A DNA stretch of 64,000 nt, taken from assembly GCA_937922085.1 (NCBI GenBank), contig CAKZVD010000003.1, positions 186,001 to 250,000 of the forward strand. The letters are read 5' to 3'. Source of the stretch: an uncultured Tenacibaculum sp. GTDB lineage: Bacteria > Bacteroidota > Bacteroidia > Flavobacteriales > Flavobacteriaceae. Shown one piece after another: positions 55,137 to 64,000 of the stretch. A program made the position numbers and the translations under genes. The notes under the pieces are model-generated. The model saw only the letters and a program-made list of their open reading frames with translations. It made no database searches and was not told the DNA's origin. Numbering within the stretch: position 1 is the stretch's first letter; each line of letters begins with the position of its first letter.

Positions 55137-55171
55137 AAAGGTTAGGTTTTTAGTTTAAAACCCTAACCTTT
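55137..55171 (+). terminator. terminator of the SDR operon
   Basis: AAAGGTTAGG and CCCTAACCTTT form a stem with one extra base and a long A/T-rich loop, followed by T-rich sequence. Confidence 0.65.
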
Positions 55172-55186
55172 TATATATTTAATCTT

Positions 55187-56242
55187 ATGAAGAAAAAAGT
55201 ATTAATTATTGGTGGTGGTCTTTCTGGTATTCTCACTGGTTTTTTATTAAAGCAACAAGGTTTCGTTGTAAAAATTATTGAGGCTAATAACAGGTTAGGT
55301 GGTCGTATTTATACTAAGAATGTATTTAATACTAAAGTTGAAATGGGAGCTACTTGGTTATGGGAATACAATTCTGAATTAATAAACCTTTGCAAGGAGT
55401 TACAAATTGAATTGTACCCTCAAAATATGAAAGGACATGCTTTATTTGAAGCAATGAATGCACATAGCCCTCAAAAGTTTGAATTACCAAAAAATCAAGA
55501 AATTAGTTATCGAATTTCTAATGGTACTAGTAATATAATTGACAAGATTGCTAATAAATTTAGTAATGAAGAAATCTTGTTAAATGAGAAAGTAACAGAG
55601 GTTATTGAAACCAATGTCGGTATAACTGTCATTACAAATAAAACTAAATATATAGGTGATTATTTAATAACCACCATCCCTCCTAGCCTTCTAGTTAATA
55701 CCGTGAAATTTATTCCTTCTTTACCTGTAGATTTAATTTCGATTGCTAAAAACACACATACTTGGATGAAGGATTCCATAAAATTTGCAGTAGTTTTTAA
55801 GAAACCATTTTGGGAAGATCAAAAATTATCGGGTGTGGGTTTTAGTCATGTTGGACCTTTTACAGAATTATATGATCATTCTAATAATGAAAATACTTCT
55901 TTTGCTTTAATGGGATTTATCAATTCTAATTTATACAATCTTGATAAAAAAGAACGAGAAGAAAAAATAATAAAACAGTTAATTAAATTCTTCGGAGATG
56001 AAGTTCAAAATTATTTATCTTATGAAGAAGAAGTTTGGAAGTTAGCTCCTTTTACTAATTTTGTAGATGATAGTTATGTAACTCCACATCAAAATAATGG
56101 TCATACTTTATATCAAAGAAGATATTTTAATAATAAACTAATTATTGCAGGTACAGAAACAGCTAGTTCTTTTGGCGGTTATATGGAAGGTGCTGTAATA
56201 AGAGCAAAAGAAGTTGCTTCTATAATTAAAAAGGAGGTATAA
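55187..56242 (+). CDS. FAD-dependent amine oxidase-family protein
   Basis: An N-terminal FAD-binding fold (IGGGLSGILTGFLLKQQGFVVKIIEANNRLGGRIYTK) and a C-terminal GTETASSFGGYMEGAVIRAKEVA segment identify a flavin monoamine oxidase or desaturase. Its amine or lipid substrate is unknown. Length 351 is shorter than typical monoamine oxidases (about 450), mainly in the substrate domain. It is a single gene bounded by terminators. Confidence 0.9.
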   Translation: MKKKVLIIGGGLSGILTGFLLKQQGFVVKIIEANNRLGGRIYTKNVFNTKVEMGATWLWEYNSELINLCKELQIELYPQNMKGHALFEAMNAHSPQKFELPKNQEISYRISNGTSNIIDKIANKFSNEEILLNEKVTEVIETNVGITVITNKTKYIGDYLITTIPPSLLVNTVKFIPSLPVDLISIAKNTHTWMKDSIKFAVVFKKPFWEDQKLSGVGFSHVGPFTELYDHSNNENTSFALMGFINSNLYNLDKKEREEKIIKQLIKFFGDEVQNYLSYEEEVWKLAPFTNFVDDSYVTPHQNNGHTLYQRRYFNNKLIIAGTETASSFGGYMEGAVIRAKEVASIIKKEV

Positions 56243-56246
56243 ATAG

Positions 56247-56284
56247 GCTAAAAACAAGGCTTATATAAGAAACCTTGTTTTAGC
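56247..56284. terminator. convergent terminator
   Basis: GCTAAAAACAAGG and CCTTGTTTTAGC form a stem of about 12 bp with one bulge around a 13-nt loop, between the amine oxidase gene and the convergent large minus-strand gene. Confidence 0.65.
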
Positions 56285-56297
56285 TTATTTTTATTTA

Positions 56298-58730
56298 TTA
56301 TTTCAATTTTTCAAAGTTTTGGTTAATAAAAGTAATTGCTTGATCTTTATTTTCAATAAAGTTTTTTATCATTTCTTTTATTAAACTAGCTTTTTCTGTA
56401 TTTTCTTCTCTATTTTCAAAATAAAGCACACAAAAATTATCTCCTTCAAATTCAAATTTTACATATTTTAATAATTCTGGCTGTTCATTTTTAATATAAT
56501 TAAAAATGACACGTTCCCATTCATACTGTCCCATGTAAAATTTTTCATGTTCTATTTCTATTAATTTAGAAACTTCTTCTACTTTCTCTTTATGAATGTT
56601 TAAAGCAACACTAATATAATTTTCTGTATTATATACTCTTACAAACTCTTCTTCTGCAATTTTGGCTTTTTCATATTCTTCATAGGTTTCTTCTGCCAAA
56701 TCATTTTTATTTACTCCTTTTAAAGCTGCTACTTTATGTAACAACCAAGTACTATGATTTTCTCCTTCTTTTTCAGTGATATCTATATAAACCAATGCTT
56801 CTTCATAGTCTTTAAGTGCTATATAAGCTTCAATTTTTAATAATTGAAAATGATATTTTTTTATTTCATAATCTGTTAAGATCGATTTAATCTCTTTATA
56901 ATTATTTTCTTTCTTAAGATCTAAAAGTAAATGATATAAATCTAATTCTCTTTTCTGTTCTATAACTTCTTCAATTCCTTCATAAACTTGTTTTAGATAA
57001 GTCATTTCATCTTCTGTTACGTCAGAATCTTCTGTTGTTGTATACAGATGAAAAACTTTATCAAATGATTCTAAAGCTTCTTTATATCTCTCTACACTAT
57101 CATAAATAAAAGCTGCTTGAATCCAAGCTGGTGCATAAGTTTCTTTTAATGATACTGAAATAAGAATTGTTTTTAAAGCATTCTCATAATCAGAAATAGA
57201 ATTATAAGCATAAGACAATCTGTAATACCATTTATAATCACTTTTTCCTTCTTCTTCAAAAGTTAGCATTTCTTCTATTGCTTCTTCGAAAAGGCCAAAA
57301 TTATTTAATGCTCTACAGTATAATGCAGAAGTTTCATAGTCTAATTTATCAACACTTCTACATGCTTCTATAATTTCTTGATTTTTATCTACCTGATGCC
57401 AATTTTCTAATTGCGTTATAAAAGCATCTCTATTTTCAGTAATATCAATAATTTTATTTTCAGTCTCTATACTTAATAGATATACATTGTCTGGATAAAT
57501 AGTATGATCATTTGTATATAAAATCCAATCAGTAATTAAAGTTTCAGTAAATTTAAATTGATCTTCTTCATTTAACCTTTCAATATAATAAGGTTGATTT
57601 AACAATACTCCTGTAAATGTATTTTTTGTTATATCAACTAACTCAAACCACAAATGCTCTGTATTAAATCCGTTTTCTTCATCTTTATGTGCATCATCTA
57701 CTTCTACACCAACTTTAATTAATATTTTATTCTCTCCTTTAAAAGCATTTTCATAAACATAATCAATACGCTCGGTAGCCAAGCTTTTCATTCTTTCAGT
57801 TTCTTTATTACTAATAAAAAATAAAGGATTCTCTTTTAAATGGTTAATTATTTCATTTACATGAGATAACTTTTTATTTTTATAATCTTCTTCAGATTTA
57901 TATAAAAATAAAACTCCGGTAGGAGCATCATGTCCTACTCTATCTTCAAAAGTAGCCCCTAAACAATTAAAATCTTCAATAGTATCTTCCCATTTTTTCC
58001 AAGTAATTACAATATCATGCCCTAAGAAAATAGGTTCAAATTCTTGTTCTGTTAAGTTATTATCAACTCCTTTAATTGCTAAAGTTTCAATAATATTACT
58101 AATTGCCCGGTATCCTTCATCTTCTTCCATAGCATTTAAAACCTCTAACTCTATAGTTCCGCATCTATTTAAACCATGAGTATGTAACCAAACATCATTA
58201 TTTTCACCTGAAACAGCATGAATTCTATATAAATATGAAGGTGGTGGTGGTATTTCAGATGCAGCACATAACTTAGACCATTTACCAGATAAAATACTTA
58301 AAGAACTGTGATCTATTATACTTGATAAATTAGGTAATATTGCACATAAAATTTTTATTTGTAAATGAAATGAAACTAAATTATCTTCATTAAAACGGGT
58401 TCTTATAGTAATACCTGCTCTAGCATTTCTTAATCGCTCACTTTCAATATCGGTTAATTGATGTGATAAATTGAATAAATGATTAACATTTACTTCATCT
58501 ATTGATAAATGATATGTATAAGTTTCTTCTTTATAAACTAAACTTAAATTAGCTTCATCTGTGTTATTATTTGCTTCTATATGAACATCTTCAAATTCGT
58601 CTAAAAACTCTAATCTTTCTAAAATAGATTGTAAATTAACAAAAGCATCACTAGAAGCTACACCTTGCATTACAGAGTTTATTTTATAATTAGATTCTTC
58701 AAAAAAGTTTTGATATGCTTGAATATTCAT
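56298..58730 (-). CDS. DUF4026/DUF2314-like protein with TPR repeats
   Basis: The 810-residue cytoplasmic protein has an N-terminal domain like DUF4026 (about 1-300), a DUF2314-like segment (about 340-410: EHLWFELVDITKNTFTGVLLNQPYYIERL...DWILY), and then tetratricopeptide repeats (about 450-760: ALYCRALNNFGLFEEAIEEML, DYENALKTILISVSLKETYAPAWIQAAFIY). There is no signal peptide. It may be a scaffold of unknown role. Function cannot be deduced from the context, which is a small membrane protein gene upstream. Confidence 0.65.
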   Translation of the reverse strand: MNIQAYQNFFEESNYKINSVMQGVASSDAFVNLQSILERLEFLDEFEDVHIEANNNTDEANLSLVYKEETYTYHLSIDEVNVNHLFNLSHQLTDIESERLRNARAGITIRTRFNEDNLVSFHLQIKILCAILPNLSSIIDHSSLSILSGKWSKLCAASEIPPPPSYLYRIHAVSGENNDVWLHTHGLNRCGTIELEVLNAMEEDEGYRAISNIIETLAIKGVDNNLTEQEFEPIFLGHDIVITWKKWEDTIEDFNCLGATFEDRVGHDAPTGVLFLYKSEEDYKNKKLSHVNEIINHLKENPLFFISNKETERMKSLATERIDYVYENAFKGENKILIKVGVEVDDAHKDEENGFNTEHLWFELVDITKNTFTGVLLNQPYYIERLNEEDQFKFTETLITDWILYTNDHTIYPDNVYLLSIETENKIIDITENRDAFITQLENWHQVDKNQEIIEACRSVDKLDYETSALYCRALNNFGLFEEAIEEMLTFEEEGKSDYKWYYRLSYAYNSISDYENALKTILISVSLKETYAPAWIQAAFIYDSVERYKEALESFDKVFHLYTTTEDSDVTEDEMTYLKQVYEGIEEVIEQKRELDLYHLLLDLKKENNYKEIKSILTDYEIKKYHFQLLKIEAYIALKDYEEALVYIDITEKEGENHSTWLLHKVAALKGVNKNDLAEETYEEYEKAKIAEEEFVRVYNTENYISVALNIHKEKVEEVSKLIEIEHEKFYMGQYEWERVIFNYIKNEQPELLKYVKFEFEGDNFCVLYFENREENTEKASLIKEMIKNFIENKDQAITFINQNFEKLK

Positions 58731-58782
58731 GGTTCTTTTAATTATTCGTAAGTAATATTTTATTATTCTTTATTTCTAAATA

Positions 58783-59319
58783 TTAGAAGTTATAAATTTT
58801 AAAATTTGAATTTGATAACTTTTGTTTTTCTTTAAGAAAATCTTTTAATACTCTAATATCTTTTTTACTCAATAAGCTTATTCCTGTTGATTTAGATCTA
58901 GCTTCTTTCTTGTAAAAATAATTTAAAGCTACAAAACTATCTCCTCTGTTGTTAACCGTTTCAAAAAAGGCTATATCATCATATACCACTGAGGAATAAT
59001 TTAACTTGTTTCCTAATAATTTAAATAAATTAACAATGGTAGTTGCCTTTCCCATAAATGATAAAAACTTAGAAACTTTTAATTCATTTTCTTTTAAATA
59101 TAGAATAGGCGTATTAATTCTATAAATTCTAACTATCATATAAATGGTTACAATTGTAAGTAATACATTCAAAGAGTAATAAACAATATTATTGGTGTCA
59201 GAAAAATCATCTATTAATATATTAACTCCTAAAAAAGGAAAAATCATAAGAACAGCAACAATAAAACATGCGTGTACATTAATAAGTTTCTTTTGATATA
59301 GAATTTTTTCTTCATTCAT
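58783..59319 (-). CDS. STM3941-like two-helix membrane protein
   Basis: Two membrane helices (about 14-36 and 47-68) precede a PH-like soluble domain (LYLKENELKVSKFLSF, IAFFETVNNRGDSFVAL, SLLSKKDIRVLKDFL). This layout resembles the small STM3941 family of unknown function. The name is tentative. It lies 52 bp upstream of the large TPR gene in the same direction. Confidence 0.55.
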   Translation of the reverse strand: MNEEKILYQKKLINVHACFIVAVLMIFPFLGVNILIDDFSDTNNIVYYSLNVLLTIVTIYMIVRIYRINTPILYLKENELKVSKFLSFMGKATTIVNLFKLLGNKLNYSSVVYDDIAFFETVNNRGDSFVALNYFYKKEARSKSTGISLLSKKDIRVLKDFLKEKQKLSNSNFKIYNF

Positions 59320-59402
59320 AAATTTGAATTTTAAAGTCGATTAAAGTAATAAATTCTATTTATTTTTTTCTTAAATTTATTAGATAGTTATTTTATAAAA
59401 TT

Positions 59403-59433
59403 AAAAAAGAATGATTGTTTATCATTCTTTTTT
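59403..59433 (-). terminator. terminator after the 59436 gene
   Basis: AAAAAAGAATGAT and ATCATTCTTTTTT form a perfect 13-bp stem with a 5-nt loop directly after the stop codon. Confidence 0.85.
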
Positions 59434-59435
59434 AA

Positions 59436-59660
59436 TTATTTATAAGATTCCATTTCTTTATCGTAAAAATTCCCTGCCAATTCTATTAACTTTTCTAATT
59501 CATTAGCCAATTCTTGTTCGTTTTCATCTGCTATATCATCAAACCATTCTACAGAATCGTCTTTTAAATTTATTAAAAACCTTGGATATTCTGTATGTAA
59601 CACAAAAATATCTTCTGGATGTTCAGTACTATCAGCTAATAAAAATTTAGGTAATTCCAT
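59436..59660 (-). CDS. small acidic protein of unknown function
   Basis: A 74-residue, strongly acidic protein (VEWFDDIADENEQELANELEKLIELAG), overlapping the end of the MATE gene by 14 bp, so it is the distal gene of that operon. It has no signal or membrane segment. The N-terminus (MELPKFLLADSTEHPEDIFVLHTEYPRFLINL) is beta-rich. I do not recognise a named family. Confidence 0.65.
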   Translation of the reverse strand: MELPKFLLADSTEHPEDIFVLHTEYPRFLINLKDDSVEWFDDIADENEQELANELEKLIELAGNFYDKEMESYK

Positions 59661-61005
59661 GTTTTTTATGAATTAATTTTTTTGTCAATATATTAAAACG
59701 AAGATACAACATTACTGCAGATGCAGTAAGTGATATTAAAAGGCCTATCCAAATTCCTTCGCTTTTTAAAGAGGTGTGTAATGCTAAATAATAACAGATA
59801 GGAAAACCAATTAACCAATAAGCAATAAATGTAATTGCCATTGGTATTTTAACATCTTGTAACCCTCTAAGGGCTCCTAAAACAACTACTTGAATTCCAT
59901 CTGATAGTTGAAAAAAACCAGCTATTATAATTAATGTTTTAGCAACACCTATTACTTCAATATTATCTACATAAAAAGTAGGTAAAATACTTTTAAAAGC
60001 TATAAAAGCTATTGCAAAAATAACATCTATTATAACCATTAATAAAAATATAGATATTGCTATTCTTCTTAGTTCTTTAAAATTCTGTAATCCTTTTTGA
60101 TTACCAACTCGAATAGTTGCTGTAACTCCTAAACCAACAGCAATCATAAATGTCATCGATGCCAAGTTTAAAGCTATTTGATTTGCTGCTTGAGAATTAG
60201 TACCAATGCTACCTGCTATAAAAATACCCGCAGCAAATAAAGTTACTTCAAACCACATTTGCAATGCTGTAGGATATCCTAGTTTATATATTTCTTTTAG
60301 TATTTTTTTCTTAATATTTTTAAAGGAGAATTGCTCTACAAAAGGCGCAAACTCTTTTCTGGTTTTTATAATATAAATCATAAAACCAACCATAATAAAA
60401 CGTGAAATTAATGTTCCTATAGCAGAACCTACTACCCCTAATTCTGGAAATCCTAATTTCCCATAAATCAAAACATAATTGAAAAACACGTTAATTACAT
60501 TTGCTATTAAAGCAGCTTGCATAGCATATTTTGTTAATGATAAACCATCTGCAAACTGTTTAAACCCCTGAAAAACCATTACAGGCACCATTGAATAAGC
60601 AATTACCTGATAATATGGTTTTGCCAATTCAACAACTTCTGTTGGTTGTTTCATATAGTACATTAATTGCTGTGAAGCTAGCATTAAAAGGCAAATTAAA
60701 AAACCTAAAATTATAGTAATAAAAATTCCGTGTTGAAATATCGTTTTCCCTTTTCTTACATTTTTTTCTCCATCTGCTTCAGCTATTAAAGGAGTAATTG
60801 AAAAACTAAACCCAATACCTAATGATAAAAACATAAACATTAAACCATTAGCCAAAGAAACAGAAGCCAATGAAGCCGCACCTAATTTACCAACCATTAA
60901 ATTATCTGCCAACCCAACAAGTACATGCCCCAACTGACCTAACATGATAGGATATGCTATCTTTAAATTTTTATTAAATTCTGAAGTATAATTAGATAGA
61001 TTCAC
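59647..61005 (-). CDS. MATE-family efflux transporter
   Basis: Twelve membrane helices in 452 residues, with the MATE segments IMLGQLGHVLVGLADNLMVGKLGAASLASVSLANG near the start and the second-half counterpart LGYPTALQMWFEVTLFAAGIFIAGSIGTNSQAANQIALN. It is probably a cation-coupled exporter of drugs or metabolites. Divergent from tpx across a 90-bp gap; a near-consensus TATCTTCG box lies on the minus strand about 30-40 bp upstream. Confidence 0.95.
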   Translation of the reverse strand: MNLSNYTSEFNKNLKIAYPIMLGQLGHVLVGLADNLMVGKLGAASLASVSLANGLMFMFLSLGIGFSFSITPLIAEADGEKNVRKGKTIFQHGIFITIILGFLICLLMLASQQLMYYMKQPTEVVELAKPYYQVIAYSMVPVMVFQGFKQFADGLSLTKYAMQAALIANVINVFFNYVLIYGKLGFPELGVVGSAIGTLISRFIMVGFMIYIIKTRKEFAPFVEQFSFKNIKKKILKEIYKLGYPTALQMWFEVTLFAAGIFIAGSIGTNSQAANQIALNLASMTFMIAVGLGVTATIRVGNQKGLQNFKELRRIAISIFLLMVIIDVIFAIAFIAFKSILPTFYVDNIEVIGVAKTLIIIAGFFQLSDGIQVVVLGALRGLQDVKIPMAITFIAYWLIGFPICYYLALHTSLKSEGIWIGLLISLTASAVMLYLRFNILTKKLIHKKHGIT

Positions 61006-61064
61006 CTAGTCAATCTTTACCATTTTTAAGATGGCGAAGATAGTTTAAATTGATAGATTTTAAC

Positions 61065-61072
61065 TATTTTTG
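61065..61072 (+). promoter_or_regulatory. -7 box of tpx
   Basis: TATTTTTG matches TAnnTTTG and lies 23 bp before the tpx ATG. Confidence 0.5.
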
Positions 61073-61095
61073 ATAATAATAAAAAACTAAATTAA

Positions 61096-61593
61096 ATGGC
61101 TACAGTAACATTAAAAGGTAATGAAATTCAAACAAATGGTTCTTTACCAGAAGTAAATTCAAAAGCTCCTAACTTTAATCTTGTTGGTGCTGATTTATCT
61201 CACAAATCTTTACAAGATTATGAAGGTAAAAAACTAATTTTAAATATTTTTCCTAGTGTAGATACAGGTACTTGTGCTACCTCTGTTAGAACCTTTAATA
61301 AACAAGCTTCTGAATTAGAAAACACAAAAGTTCTTTGTATTTCTAGAGATTTACCTTTTGCTCAAAGTCGTTTTTGTGGTGCTGAAGGAATAGAAAATGT
61401 TGAAATGCTTTCTGATTTTGTGACTGGTGATTTTGGAAAAAATTATGGCTTAGAGTTTACAAATGGTCCTTTAACAGGTTTACATTCTCGCTGTATCGTT
61501 GTAATAAATGAAAAAGGAGAGGTTACTTATGCTGAACAAGTACCAGAAATTGTAGACGAACCAAATTATGATAAAGCTTTAAAAGCTCTGTAA
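61096..61593 (+). CDS. tpx: thiol peroxidase Tpx
   Basis: This 165-residue peroxiredoxin shows the Tpx peroxidatic site PSVDTGTCATSVRTFN (C60) and the resolving cysteine in RDLPFAQSRFCG (C94). It reduces hydroperoxides using thioredoxin. Its stop codon overlaps the start of dgkA by 1 bp (TAATG), so the two are translated together. Confidence 0.97.
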   Translation: MATVTLKGNEIQTNGSLPEVNSKAPNFNLVGADLSHKSLQDYEGKKLILNIFPSVDTGTCATSVRTFNKQASELENTKVLCISRDLPFAQSRFCGAEGIENVEMLSDFVTGDFGKNYGLEFTNGPLTGLHSRCIVVINEKGEVTYAEQVPEIVDEPNYDKALKAL

Positions 61594-61976
61594 TGAATAA
61601 AGCTAAAGATGGTTTTATTAAAAGAAGATTAAAAGGAGTAAAATATTCTTTAAAAGGAATTTTAATTCTTATAACTACTGAAGATAGTATTAAAGCCCAA
61701 TTCTTAATTGGGCTTTTTGTTATTATATTGGGCTTTGTTTTTAATATTTCTTCCACTGAGTGGATGGTTCAATTAACTATTATAGGTTTAGTTTTAGTTG
61801 CTGAAGCTTTAAATACTGCTGTAGAAAAAGTAGCTGATTTTATTCACCCAGAGTTTCATAATAAAATAGGAATTATAAAAGATGTTGCTGCAGGAGCAGC
61901 TGGTTTAGCAGCAATAATTTCAATAATTATAGGTTGTATAATATACATTCCAAAAATAATAGACTTATTCTCGTAA
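61593..61976 (+). CDS. dgkA: diacylglycerol/undecaprenol kinase family protein
   Basis: Three membrane helices and the signature EALNTAVEKVADFIHPEFHNKIGIIKDVAAGA place this 127-residue protein in the DgkA family. In bacteria it phosphorylates diacylglycerol or undecaprenol, recycling lipid for envelope synthesis. It follows tpx with a 1-bp overlap and lies 37 bp before ftsK. Confidence 0.93.
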   Translation: MNKAKDGFIKRRLKGVKYSLKGILILITTEDSIKAQFLIGLFVIILGFVFNISSTEWMVQLTIIGLVLVAEALNTAVEKVADFIHPEFHNKIGIIKDVAAGAAGLAAIISIIIGCIIYIPKIIDLFS

Positions 61977-62013
61977 TATTTCTATATTTACAGGTCTAAA
62001 TTTTACATAATAA

Positions 62014-64000
62014 ATGACGAAAAAAACAAGTTCAAAAAAAACAAAAACACCAAAAAAGATCATATCAAAATCAGAGATTTCTGATTTTTTTAAGAATAGA
62101 CAAACACAAACTATTTTAGGAGCTTTTTTAGTATTATTTGCTGTTTTTTTATGTGTTGCTTTTATTTCATTCTTCTTCTCTTGGGAAGAAGATCAAAGTA
62201 CTTTACACGAATTTGCTAATAGACAAATAAGAACAAAAAATTTATTAGGAAAAATAGGTTCAAAATTAAGTCATGTTTTTATATATAATGGCTTTGGTTT
62301 AGCAGCTTTTATACTTCCCTTCCTTGTTTTTTTAACAGGTATTAGTTTTTTATTACAAAGTAAGTTTAAGAGTATGGTTACTCGATGGAATTGGGGTTTA
62401 TTTAATATGCTTTGGATTTCTGTTGCTTTAGGCTTTGTAGAAAAGAAATTTGCTTTATTATCTGGTACTGTTGGTTTTGAATTAAATGAATATTTACAAA
62501 CTTTTATAGGAAAAACTGGGTTAGCAATTGTACTTACTTTTTTCTTTATTGCGTACGCTGTGGTGCGTTTTAGGCTTACTGCTGAAAAAATAGAAGAAAG
62601 ATTACAACGAAAAGAAAAAGAGCAAAAAGAGAATGTAGTGGTAAATAACGATACTACAAGTGATGCTACAGTTTATGAGGAAAAAGAAAAAACTCCTTTA
62701 AAACCTAAAATTGAAAAGAAAAAGGAAACAAATATAGACCCAAAATCTAATTTCGAACTTTCTGTTGAAAACTTAAAACCAACAATTAGTAATCATTCAG
62801 ATGTAGATAAATCAGATACGGAAACAAAGGAAGATGGTTCGCTAGATTTAAAAATAAATACGACTAGCAATGAAGATCAAATTCCTGAGCAAAAAAATAC
62901 ACCAAGTGAACAAACACTTAATGAGGTACAAATAGCTATAGAAAAAGTAGAAGAAGAGAAAAGTGTTTCTGGAAACGTATCTGAAAAGTTGGTTGAAGAT
63001 TTTGGCGAATTCGATCCTACTCTAGAGTTAGGAGGCTTCCGTTTTCCTACTTTTAATTTACTAAAACAATATAACGAGAGTATTTCTATAGATCCTGAAG
63101 AATTAGAAGCCAATAAGAATCAAATTGTAGAAACTCTTAAGAATTATAAAATTGGTATCGCGCAAATTAAAGCTACTGTAGGTCCTACCATTACTTTATA
63201 TGAAATTATACCTGAAGCAGGTGTTCGAATTTCTAAAATAAAAAACCTAGAAGATGATATTGCTTTATCTCTTTCCGCACTAGGAATTAGAATTGTTGCT
63301 CCTATTCCTGGAAAGGGAACTATTGGTATTGAAGTTCCTAATAAAAAAGCAACAATTGTTTCTATGCATTCTACCATAGTCTCTAAGAAATTTCAAGAAA
63401 GTCAAATGGAATTACCTTTAGGCTTAGGTAAAACAATTTCTAATGAAACTTTTGTGGTTGATTTAGCTAAAATGCCTCACCTACTAATGGCCGGTGCAAC
63501 AGGGCAAGGTAAATCTGTTGGGTTAAACGCTATTTTAACCTCACTACTTTATAGAAAACACCCTGCTGAAGTAAAATTTGTATTAGTAGATCCTAAAAAA
63601 GTAGAACTTACTTTATTCAACAAAATAGAACGTCATTATTTAGCAAAACTTCCAGATGCTGAAGAAGCAATTATTACAGATACCTCTAAAGTAGTAAATA
63701 CTTTAAATTCTTTATGTATTGAAATGGATAACCGTTATGATTTATTAAAATTAGCAATGGTTCGTAACATTAAGGAATACAATGTGAAATTTAAAGCAAG
63801 AAAATTAAATCCTGAAAATGGACATCAATTCTTACCTTATATTGTATTAGTTATTGATGAGTTTGCAGATTTAATTATGACGGCTGGTAAAGAAGTAGAA
63901 ACTCCGATTGCTCGTTTAGCTCAATTAGCCAGAGCCATTGGTATTCACTTAATAGTAGCAACACAAAGACCTTCTGTGAATGTAATTACAGGTATTATTA
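62014..64000 (+). CDS. ftsK: DNA translocase FtsK (partial, C-terminus off window)
   Basis: The ATG at 62014 opens a frame that runs to the window edge (662 residues seen). Four membrane helices fill about 30-190. A long charged linker follows (about 195-330). The motor domain has GATGQGKS (Walker A, about residue 495) and IVLVIDEFADL (Walker B). FtsK pumps the chromosome termini at the division septum. The C-terminal gamma DNA-reading domain lies beyond the window. Confidence 0.97.
   Translation, partial: MTKKTSSKKTKTPKKIISKSEISDFFKNRQTQTILGAFLVLFAVFLCVAFISFFFSWEEDQSTLHEFANRQIRTKNLLGKIGSKLSHVFIYNGFGLAAFILPFLVFLTGISFLLQSKFKSMVTRWNWGLFNMLWISVALGFVEKKFALLSGTVGFELNEYLQTFIGKTGLAIVLTFFFIAYAVVRFRLTAEKIEERLQRKEKEQKENVVVNNDTTSDATVYEEKEKTPLKPKIEKKKETNIDPKSNFELSVENLKPTISNHSDVDKSDTETKEDGSLDLKINTTSNEDQIPEQKNTPSEQTLNEVQIAIEKVEEEKSVSGNVSEKLVEDFGEFDPTLELGGFRFPTFNLLKQYNESISIDPEELEANKNQIVETLKNYKIGIAQIKATVGPTITLYEIIPEAGVRISKIKNLEDDIALSLSALGIRIVAPIPGKGTIGIEVPNKKATIVSMHSTIVSKKFQESQMELPLGLGKTISNETFVVDLAKMPHLLMAGATGQGKSVGLNAILTSLLYRKHPAEVKFVLVDPKKVELTLFNKIERHYLAKLPDAEEAIITDTSKVVNTLNSLCIEMDNRYDLLKLAMVRNIKEYNVKFKARKLNPENGHQFLPYIVLVIDEFADLIMTAGKEVETPIARLAQLARAIGIHLIVATQRPSVNVITGII

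Noticed and set aside
1..64000. tRNA or rRNA genes, insertion sequences, prophage
   Set aside because: I saw no cloverleaf-like sequence, no rRNA-like segment, no transposase or integrase and no phage structural gene; a tRNA and IS search would settle this.

Overview
The window is very AT-rich, densely packed bacterial DNA from a member of the Bacteroidota, most likely a marine Flavobacteriaceae species of the Tenacibaculum/Polaribacter kind. The evidence is TAnnTTTG -7 boxes (three with a TTG about 20 nt upstream) and almost no Shine-Dalgarno sequences. There are also outer-membrane beta-barrel proteins with carboxypeptidase-like N-termini, a type IX secretion C-terminal signal, and many lipoproteins with a Bacteroidota-style lipobox. 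The genus is an inference; no rRNA or tRNA gene was seen.

Layout. 1-4977 (minus): a radical SAM protein cut by the window edge, an operon of DEAD-box helicase, zinc-motif SDR and VF530-like protein, and a Crp/Fnr regulator. 5090-6430: a gene-free tandem array of about 214-bp units with hairpins and seven identical Crp/Fnr-like palindromes. 6445-15000: a secreted S41 peptidase, then a divergent five-gene envelope operon (BlaI repressor, a BlaR1-M23-amidase fusion, an outer-membrane barrel, a polysaccharide deacetylase and an M23-LysM protein). 15171-18221 (minus): a LytS/LytR-type two-component system with an ABA4-like and another membrane protein. 18401-20404: a second Crp/Fnr regulator, a fatty acid desaturase and an AlkB-like dioxygenase. 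20647-25831: a six-gene operon rich in small alpha/beta-barrel monooxygenase-like and lipoprotein genes, divergent from an HxlR regulator. 26011-33862: TetR/DUF962/bile-acid-symporter operon, O-methyltransferase, a fused ABM/NTF2 lipoprotein, two AraC regulators and a DJ-1/PfpI protein. 34117-46804: hypothetical exported proteins, RlmF, bestrophin, TfoX-like, a second barrel protein, PhzF, a sigma factor and fumarase. 46954-50658: a giant G8/Ig-like/CBM secreted protein. 51337-64000: guanine deaminase, aldose epimerase-like, DinB-like, a TetR-controlled SDR/AhpD-like operon, an amine oxidase, TPR and membrane proteins, MATE exporter, Tpx, DgkA and FtsK (cut by the right edge).

How parts work together. 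The LytTR response regulator probably controls its own operon and the S41 peptidase: both promoters carry the same pair of 9-bp direct repeats 21 bp apart, at the same distance from a CATnTTTG box. BlaI probably represses its own operon through a large palindrome over a promoter that seems to give a leaderless mRNA. The TetR regulator at 53402 probably binds matching AGACAGAnnTGTCT sites before itself and before the SDR operon. The most unusual items are the hairpin/operator array beside a Crp/Fnr gene and the antirepressor-hydrolase fusion.
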